Source: Perilla frutescens (lineage: Eukaryota; Streptophyta; Magnoliopsida; Lamiales; Lamiaceae). From it: a stretch of DNA of 64,000 nt. A program made the position numbers and the translations under genes. Numbering within the stretch: the stretch's first letter is position 1; each line of letters begins with the position of its first letter. Location: assembly GCA_026008535.1 (NCBI GenBank), contig BRKX01000007.1:3929001-3993000 (forward strand), written 5' to 3'. The notes under the pieces were generated by a model. That model ran no database searches. It saw nothing but the letters and a program-made list of their open reading frames with translations, and had not been told where the DNA came from. This document shows, piece by piece, positions 56,099-64,000 of this stretch.

Positions 56099-59000
56099 CT
56101 ACGCATTGTAGAACTTTTTAACACGTTGTCCATTGACAACAAAGCGATTCCAGTCCTTATCTTGTAATTCCACTACTCCACTTTCAAAAATTATTAAAAT
56201 TGAGTAAGGACCTCCCCACTTGTTTTGAGTTTTCCGAGAAACAACTTCAATCCTGAGTTGAAAAGCAACACGACATCTCCGGGTGCAAGTTTTTTCTTCC
56301 TCAAGAACTTGTCATGATAGAGTTTGGTCCTCATCTTGTAGATGGAAGAATTTTCAAAGGCTTCAAGCCTAAATTCATCAATTTCATTTAAATGGAAAAT
56401 TCTTTCCTTTCCCGACATCTCAAAGTCAAGATTGAGCTTTTTGGTGGCCCAATACGCCTTATGAGTGAGCTCAATGGGAAGGTGACAAGACTTTCCAAAC
56501 ACCATTTGATAGGGAGACATCCCCAATGGAGTCTTATAGGCCGTGCGATAGGCCCAAAGTGCTTCATCGAGATGACTCGACCAATCCTTCCCGTTTGTCT
56601 TCACCACTTTTTGCAGGACTTGTTTTACCTCTCTATTTGCAAGCTCGGCTTGCCCATTGGCTTGTGGGTGGTAAGGAGTCATCACCTTGTGCTTCACTCC
56701 ATGTCGTGCTAAGAGGCTCGTCATCCACTTATTGCAAAAGTGAGTGCCTCCATCACTAATTAAGGCTCTTGGAGCCCCAAATCTTGTCAATATATTCTTT
56801 TGAAGGAATTTTAGCACAATCTTCGAATCATTTATCTTGGTGGGAATTGCTTCAATCCACCGAGAGAGGTAGTCCACTGCTAGGAGTATGTAGAGATTTC
56901 CTTCGGAAGCCACAAATGGTCCCATAAAGTCGATCCCACATACGTCGAACAAATCTACTTCAACAATGACGCTCATTGGCATCTCATCCCTCTTTGAAAT
57001 CGACCCCATCTTTTGGCAACGCTCACATGCCTTCACGAATTCTCCACAATCCTTGAATATGGAGGGCCAATAGAACCCGCTTTGTAGAATCTTTCTCGCG
57101 GTTCTATTGGATGCAAAATGGCCTCCACAAGGTGAATAATGGCATGCCTTCATTATCTCAACCCATTCATCCTCCGGTACACACCTTCTCAGGATGGAAT
57201 CAGCACATCTTCTAAAAAGATAGGGCTCCTCCCATATGTAAAACTTAAGACAATGGAAGAATTTCTTCCTTTGGTAGGTTTCCATTTCCACGGGCACCAC
57301 TTTGGCAACTAGATAGTTGACAATATCCATAAACCACGGGACTTTTGTTGATCCCGACATAATTCTCTCATCGGGAAAGCTCTCATTGATTGGCCATGTG
57401 TTCTCTTGCTCTCATTTCACATGCTCCAACCGGGATAAATGATCTGCAACCACATTCTCGCATCCTTTTCTATCTTGGATCTCCACATCGAACTCTTGGA
57501 GAAGAAGAATCCATCTAATGAGCCTCGACTTTGCATCCTTCTTGGCAAAGAAATGCCTCAAGGCGACATGGTCGGTGTGCACAATAGTTCAGGCCCTAAT
57601 AAGATAGGGCCTAAACTTATCGAATGCATAGATGACCGCTAAGAGTTCTCTTTTCGTGGTGGTGTAGTTTACTTGAGCCGGATCCAAGGTCCTACTTCCC
57701 CAGTAGATCACCCGAAAGAGCTTGTCTTTCTTTTAGGCAAGAGCGGCTCCCACCGTAATCTCACTCGCATCACACATCACCTCGAACAGCACATTCCAAT
57801 CGAGTGTGATAAGCACGGGTGCCGTGATGAGGGCCTTCTTCAATGTCTCAAAAGCTTGCAAACAATTAGAATCGAAATTAAATTCAACGGCTTTTTCAAG
57901 TAGAAGACAAAGAGGTTTAGAAACTTTGGAAAAATCTCTAATAAAATGTCTATAAAATCCGGCATGTCCCAAGAAGCTTCTAACTCCCTTTTGATTTGTT
58001 GGATGAGAAAGTTTCTCAATAGCAACAATCTTTGCCCAATCTACCTCAAGTCATTCACCCGATACTTTGTGTCCTAGAACAATGCCATCCCTTACCATAA
58101 AGTGGCATTTTTCCCAATTGAGCACAAGATTGGTGTCTTCACACCTCTTCAAAACTTGTGTTAAGTTATCAAGGCATAAATCAAATGAATCACCAAACAC
58201 AGAAAAGTCATCCATAAATACCTCCATGATATTTTCAATTAATCCATGAAAGATGGACATCATACACCTTTGAAAGGTGGCGGGTGCATTACACAACCTA
58301 AAAGACATCCATCTATATGCAAGTATGCCATAGGGACAAGTAAAAGCGGTATTTTCATGATCTTCGGGAGCAATCATAATTTGATTGTACCCCGAATACC
58401 CATCTAGAAAGCAATAGAACTCATGACCCACTAACCTATCTAGCATTTGATCAATGAAAGGTAATGGAAAATGGTCTTTTCTAGTGTAAGCATTTAGAGC
58501 CCTATAATCTATACACATTCTCCAATCGGTTACTACCCTAGTAGCAATCATTTCTTTGCTCTCATTTTCTATCAAAGTCATCCCCCCTTTTTAGTAGCAA
58601 CTTGAGTCGGACTCACCCACTCACTATCCGAAATAGCAAATATGATACCGGCATCAAGCAACTTCAAGACTTCTTTCCTAACAACTTTTTGCATAATAGG
58701 GTTGAGTCTTCTTTGGTTTTGTACCTTAGGTTTATAATCTTCATCAAGAAAGATTTTATGCATGCAAATAGAAGAATTAATGCCCTAAAGATCGGAAATT
58801 GACCATCCTATAGTGCTTTCATATTTCCTCAACACCCTTAACAATTTATCGCATTGTTCATCGGACAAGAGGGAAGAAATGATTACCAGTTTTTGCTTGG
58901 CCTCATCTAGGTAAGCATACCTCAAGTGTGTAGGTAGGGGCTTCAACTCCATTTCCTTATTTTCTTTCAACTCTTCTTTTTCCTTTGATGTTTGGTCCTC

Positions 59001-61499
59001 GTCTCTCAATGGCAAGAACTTTGACTTCCTCAAGTATGATTCCTGAAAAGAATTCATCATAGAGACGAAATCACATATACTAAAATCATCATGAAGCAAA
59101 GAATTAAAGATAGAGTTAGAAATGCAAATCTCAAGGGGATTCTTTGATCTACACAAATCCTCCTCTTCTACACACTCATCCACCATTTGGAGCACATTGC
59201 ACTCCTCTACGATCTTTGCCTCTTCTTCGGCATGTTGTATTGCTTTTGGAAATGAGAATGTTATCTTTTCTTCATTTACCCTCAAGGTAAGCTCCCCCTT
59301 TTCCACATCAATCAAGGCCTTACCCGTATTCAAGAACGGTCGCCTAAGGATGAGAGGAACTTCCTTATCTTCTTCCATATCATGTACCACAAAGTCAATC
59401 AAGAAGATAAACTTTCTAACCTTCACAAGCACGTCTTCAACCACCCCTTTTGGATACGTCATAGATGGATCAGCCATTTGAAGGCAAATTGTGGTAACCT
59501 TGATCTCTCCCATTTTCAACTTTGAAAAGAATGAGAGAGGCATCAAGTTGATGTTTGCCCCTAGATCACACAATGCCTTTCCCACATAATTTTTTCCAAT
59601 GGTGACCGAGATGTTGAAGCTTCCCACATCTTTCATCTTTGCAGAGTAGAGCACTATAATTCTCGGTCAAGTTGACCATCTCATACTCCCCCAATCTTCT
59701 CTTCTTTGAAATCACATCCTTCAAAAACTTTGCATAATTTGGAATTTGTTGAAGCGCTTCAACAAGATGGATGTTGATTTGTACCTTTCTAAAGATGTCG
59801 AGAAACCGAGAGAATTGCTCGTCGCTCTTCACCTTTTGGAGTCTTTGTGGGTATGGTATAGGGACTTTGTACTTCTCCGGTATTTTCTTGGTTGATACTT
59901 CTTTTTCTTTCTTCTTTGCTAGTTCATCATTTTTCTTCAATTTGGAACTCAAGTCTTCTTGGCCTTGTCATTCTTCTTTCTTCTCTTCTCTAGGTTGCTC
60001 ATCAACCTTTTCTTGACTTTCTTCTTCATCCGGCATCTCGGGGCCATCATACGCGGTTCCACTCCTCAAGAAAATAGCCTTGCATTGATCCTTCGGATTC
60101 ACGGTTGTGTTCCTTGGGAACTTGCCTTGTTGATATTGGTTTCCCAAGATAGTAGCAAATTGTCCCATTTGCTTCTCCAATGTGTTGACTTGGTTGCTAA
60201 TTGCTCCGACGGTATTCTCTAACTTCCCAAAATGAGATTGAGAGTCTTTCATTTAGTTCTCCATCTTCTCCATAAATGCCATCAAAAGTTTATCCATCTT
60301 TGGCTTCTTCTCCTCATCAATGACACCATTTGTAACCGAAAAACTAAGAGGTGGTTGGATGGCATTGTTTGGGTTACTATAGGATAATTTTGGATGTTGA
60401 GCCCTATTTTGGTAACCTTGATTTCCACCATATTGACCCCTGTATTGGGGCTTGTACCCCGGATTAAATGGCCTTTGTTAATTCGAATAGACTCCTTGGT
60501 TCACATAGTTCACCTCCGCCAATTGACTTTGAGAGGATTCGACTTTTGAATTTGTAAAGGCTTCAATATTTGAGTTTAAAGTTGCCATTTGAGCCGCCAA
60601 TAGCCCAAGTACATCCGAACTTGATGTAGATGCAACCTTCTTCATGATTTGGACTCTCTCTCTTGCCACCGGCCATTGAAATGAATGTGAGGCCATTTCC
60701 TCAATGATCCTCATTACTTCATCCAGTCCTCTCGCTAGAAGTGATCCTCCTGCGGCTGCGTCCATGAATGTCCTTTCTTCGGATTTAATTCTACCATAGA
60801 AAATGCACACTTTGTGGTCGTTTCCAAAACCATATCCGGGACACCTTTTAGCATCTCTCTAAAGTGCTCCCACGCCTCATATAATCTTTCTTCATCCCAT
60901 TGTTTGAACACGGTGATATCTCCTTTCAATTTGAGGGTTTTTCCGGGAGGAAAAAACTTGTATAAGAACTTTGTCACCAATTGATCCCAAGTTTGGAATG
61001 TTCCTTGAGCATGGATCAACCACCATGTTTCCGCCTTGTCGATCAATAAGAATGGAAAGAGTCGGATTCGAATTACATCTTTTGGGACTCCATTCATCTT
61101 AATTGTCCCACTAACATTAAGGAATTTATGAATATGCTCATGTGGATCCTCCATTGGTGTCCCTCAAAATTGGTTTTGTTGGATCATTAGTATGAGAGAG
61201 GTCTTGAACTCGAAATTGCTGGCTTGAATGGGTGGTCCATTGGCCATCCCTTGATCTACGATGGGTTGGAAAAGGTTTCGAATTGGTGCCTCCACATTTC
61301 TATTTTGAGCCTCCTCTTAGGCTCTCAATTGCTCTTGCATAACCTCTAATTTCCTTTGAATTTGGGCAATCATCTGATCTTAAACCGGTGGAGGATTATC
61401 CGCCATTCTTCTCCATCTACATACATTGTTATGGCGCACCGTTGTTTTAATTTCTGGATTCAAGTCGATAGGATGCTCACCTCTAGATGGAGTGTGCAT
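56099..61499 (-). pseudogene. Athila-like gag-pol of element C
   Basis: Minus strand, from MHTPSRGEHPIDLN at 61499 to a pol stop at 56101-56099. Gag core 61154-60500 (WDQLVTKFLYKFFPPGK, REML); protease DLGANINLMP at about 59570; RT 58760-58050 with CIDYRALN, LCNAPATFQRCM and FMDDF; RNase H DASEITVGAALA (57990-57740) through ADHLSRLE (about 57430); integrase 57360-56194 with a zinc-binding HHCC region (HYSPCGGH...CERC) and catalytic signatures GIDFMGPF, SDGGTHF and NGQAELANRE. Broken by frameshifts near 60845, 59650, 58590, 58040 and 56228 plus several stops. The integrase stretch is the longest open part (388 codons). Confidence 0.92.
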
Positions 61500-61617
61500 A
61501 CACTACCTGACAAAGAACCAAGAAATCAATGCAAATCTTACAAAATAAAATAAAATGTTTAGACTAATCCACACAATCGTTATCGCAATATTGCATATAT
61601 CAAATTAATTCTATATT

Positions 61618-61635
61618 TCCCCGGCAACGGTGCTA
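61618..61635 (-). other. Primer-binding-like site, element C
   Basis: Minus strand TAGCACCGTTGCCGGGGA, two changes from the 50766 copy, 6 bp from the LTR edge at 61642. Confidence 0.75.
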
Positions 61636-61641
61636 AAAACT

Positions 61642-63048
61642 TGATGCATGTTTTGTATCTCACAATGGTTTCAATGTTTATAAACTCGAGTCATACTTAT
61701 AAGTATACAAGCATATAATTTTAGAAATGATGATACAAGGTCGATCCATAGGGAAATGGAATAGAAATTAGACAATGCAAGTACCACGATGATAGACGAG
61801 CAGAATATTTAGACGATAAAATAGGAGAGGGTGTGTTTTAACCTAATCACAAACCAAACATAAACAAAAGACATAAACACTTAATCAACAATAATCATTA
61901 ATATAATTAGCACTCAAGAGACAATACCAAACAAGGGAAAGTTTTGAAAATGGTAAATAAGGAGAAACTCTAGGACATGGCTACACAATGCTCATATTAA
62001 TCTACAACAAGGGATTACACACACATATATGCAAAATTCATAGATAGGAAGACCACGGATAGAGTAAGAGCATCTCTCGAATATCTCTTGAATTGCGAAT
62101 GCGACAAAGACGGCTATCTCTAACACATTCCAAGGTTGCACCTACCAAAGGCTATAAGGGGTCACATTTCCTTCCACATAATGACATTCGACTAGGAAGA
62201 CAAATATGTAGATTTGATCCAAACATGCTTATGATCACGGGATTGACTAGATGCAAGTGATTCATATATGTGATGGTAGTAAGATGGCCAATAAAACAAC
62301 ACCATTCAAGCCCTAGCATAGATCAAAATCTTAACAAAGTAATAAATATATATATCCCAAATCAAAGATCAATATTCACATTGCTTCACCACATCCTAGA
62401 GCCCTAAGGCTCTAGCCAACCATATTCACAATAAAATCAAGATTACAAAAGAAAGGACAATATTCCATTCTAAATTCAAGTTTAAGAAATGAGAAGAAGT
62501 GATAAAACCCAATATAGAACACTCTTCTTCAATCCTATGGCTTGGATATCCAAATGGATGGTTAGATCTTCCTCCTTCCTCTTGATCTTCAAAAATCCCT
62601 CAACTTGGTGTTTCTCTAAGTGTTTTTGTAGTTCTAGGGTTGGAGAGAAAATGAATGAATATCCCCCAAAATAAACATAAGTAGTGGACCAATAATGGAG
62701 TGCAAAAAGTCATAAAATAGAATCGTCTATCCCAGGAGTGACCTACCCCTGTCGCGCATGGAGGTCGCATTCTAAGGGTCCTGGGATGCGGGCATTGCTT
62801 GGTCGCACCTACAGGTCGGCCTTTTGCAGCCCGTCGGCGCTCTTAGCCTACCCGTCTGCGCAGCTGCTTTTTCTCAAAATGGGAGGGCTTTTTCAACATT
62901 TAAAGAGCAGTGCTCATATTTATCTCATTCATTCAACAAAATTAAAGATTAAAGATAATATAAACAATATTAACATACATATATACCTAAACTTAGTGAA
63001 AATGCACTCATAAGTGAGTGCAAATGAGTGCAATATATGCATTCATTA
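61642..63048 (-). repeat. 5' LTR of element C
   Basis: 1407 bp. Minus strand TAATGAATGCAT (first G mutated to A) ... CATGCATCA. Matches the split 3' LTR. The GC-rich patch (62735-62860) is partly deleted relative to the 3' copy. It adjoins copia coding sequence at 63049. Confidence 0.82.
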
Positions 63049-63360
63049 GCAACCTCTAGCAACAAAAGGCAGAAAACATCCAACGAACACAATTCATCCA
63101 AAAAGGAAGCTGCATGTCATAGATGTGGCATGAATGGACATTGGTCATGTATTTGCCGAATAGCAAAACATCTTGCAGATCTATATCAAGATTCGATCAA
63201 GGGAAAAGACAAGAAAGAAACCAATGTCGTTGACTTTGATGGCCCAATTGATATTACTCACTTAGATGTCTCCGACTTCTTTGATGACCCAAAAGGAGAT
63301 AATATGGATCAGTTGATTGGTGGTGGTGTGCTTGAAGATGATCATATAGATATTGTTTAG
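63049..63360 (+). pseudogene. Ty1/copia gag, C-terminal part with zinc knuckle (split copy)
   Basis: Opens in mid-gene (ATSSNKRQKTSNE) and carries the CCHC knuckle CHRCGMNGHWSCIC followed by RIAKHLADLYQDS and an acidic tail ending at a tag (63358-63360). This is the continuation of the gag broken off at 37558. The first ATG in this frame (63028) lies in the element C LTR, so it is not a real start. Confidence 0.88.
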
Positions 63361-63510
63361 TCCTTTATCATTTATTTCTAGTTGATAAGAAGACATTGCT
63401 TATTTACTTTCACATCGTTGTTTTTCCGTGAAAAAATAATTGCTTATTTTCCTTTCGTATTTTTACTCAATAATAATTGATCTTCTTTTAAAAAACATCT
63501 TAGACATTCA

Positions 63511-64000
63511 AATGGAATCTTGTGATATTTGTCTTGCTGATAATGTCACTACACACACCATTCTTCAAAATAAGAAACATTTTCTTAAGTTGATATTAGC
63601 TGAGGATAATGTTAACACAATATCAGGTGCATCAAACATCATTGAAGGCTCCGGAAGAGCTTGTATCATTTTACCAAATGATACTAACTTAGATATTGAA
63701 AATGCCCTGTATTCTAGTAAGTCCAAAAGAAACTTACTAAGTTTTAAGGATATCCTCTATAATGGATACCACATCGAGACTATATCAGAAGGTGGAAAAG
63801 AATATCTCTGCATAAATTCTTTTGTATCCGGCCATAAGCGAACAAATGAAAAATTATTAACACTACCTTCTGGGATGTATTACACATTCATAAAGACAAT
63901 TGAGACAAACCATGTCATGAACCCGAAGTTCAATGACACAAAAAGCTTTATGCTTTGGCATAATAGGCTTGGACATCCTGGAGCAACTATGATGCGTCGA
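63511..64000 (+). pseudogene. Ty1/copia protease and GAG-pre-integrase region, runs off the window
   Basis: Same frame as the gag, after a 150-bp non-coding gap. MESCDICLADNVTTHTILQN is the protease N-terminus; the catalytic motif, usually D-S-[GA], reads D-N-V here. Then NTISGASNIIEGSGRA, NLLSFKDILYNGYHIET and the pre-integrase motif MLWHNRLGHPGA. Open to the window edge, so the downstream integrase and RT state is unknown. Listed as a pseudogene because the gag is disrupted. Confidence 0.85.

Larger units (their letters stand above)
37686..63048 (-). mobile_element. Element C: full-structure Athila-like retrotransposon with nested insertions
   Basis: Minus strand. 5' LTR 63048-61642, primer site 61635-61618, gag-pol 61499-56099, hairpin motif 56031-56000, env-like leader and remnant 55531-53810, 3' region, polypurine tract 47350-47337, and 3' LTR 47336-47032 plus 38809-37686, interrupted by element B. 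The two LTRs match along their length (for example 61830-62700 against 37740-38560) with scattered differences, so the insertion is not recent. The 47.8-52.6 kb part holds pieces of other Athila-like elements. C interrupts the copia gag. Assignment of 3' and 5' parts to one element rests on LTR similarity and orientation. Confidence 0.7.

Noticed and set aside
63028..63048. ATG at 63028 as the start of a 110-codon zinc-knuckle protein
   Set aside because: The first seven codons are element C LTR; the rest is mid-gene copia gag.

Overview
The window is AT-rich eudicot nuclear DNA. Intron-containing genes, disease-resistance-type receptors, LTR retrotransposons, MITEs and microsatellites all point to a flowering plant. 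I cannot name the species. Only two intact host protein genes are supported: a coiled-coil NBS-LRR (CNL) resistance-like gene at 6436-10176 and a five-exon LRR-XII receptor kinase at 21658-27284, both on the + strand. Almost everything else is transposon-derived, and no transposon reading frame is intact.

Layout. 1-44 is the tip of a retrotransposon LTR running off the left edge. 1270-4416 is a 3.1-kb solo LTR of the same family in the opposite direction, with a perfect 5-bp target duplication. 4.4-6.4 kb is AT-rich and ends in short tandem repeats before the CNL gene. 10.2-14.8 kb holds small repeats, a W-box-rich patch and a TCGAG-rich repeat. 14.85-18.89 kb looks like a small CACTA-type element split by an Athila-like LTR element (14939-18547, target duplication TATTC), whose own LTR holds a chromovirus 3'-end fragment. 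18.9-21.6 kb is repeat-derived and includes a 470-bp inverted-repeat element. The receptor kinase follows; its introns hold a Stowaway MITE and another TCGAG repeat.

From 27.6 kb to the right edge the sequence is a retrotransposon nest. Element E (minus, 27631-31698) and element D (plus, 31699-37086) are Athila-like Ty3/gypsy relics. A Ty1/copia gag begins at about 37087, breaks at about 37.56 kb and resumes at 63049 with its zinc knuckle and protease region, so about 25.5 kb was inserted into it. That insert is element C (minus, Athila-like, with gag, protease, RT, RNase H, integrase and an env-like remnant). Element B (plus) sits in one LTR of C, and a solo LTR (39826-42263, target duplication GAGAA) sits in the 5' LTR of B. 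The order of insertion reads copia, then C, then B, then the solo LTR. The 47.3-53.8 kb part of C contains pieces of at least two further Athila-like elements whose borders I could not fully resolve.

The CNL and the receptor kinase are both innate-immunity types (intracellular effector sensing and surface pattern sensing) about 11.5 kb apart, but nothing shows a functional link. I see no clearly new gene system. The observations I would follow first are the copia gene split by a four-level nest with a templated-filler junction, two Athila-like elements that keep gag and protease but lack RT and integrase, a conserved TGGG-N6-CCCA hairpin after the coding region of three elements, and a GC-rich island at the same relative place in the LTRs of several unrelated-looking subfamilies.
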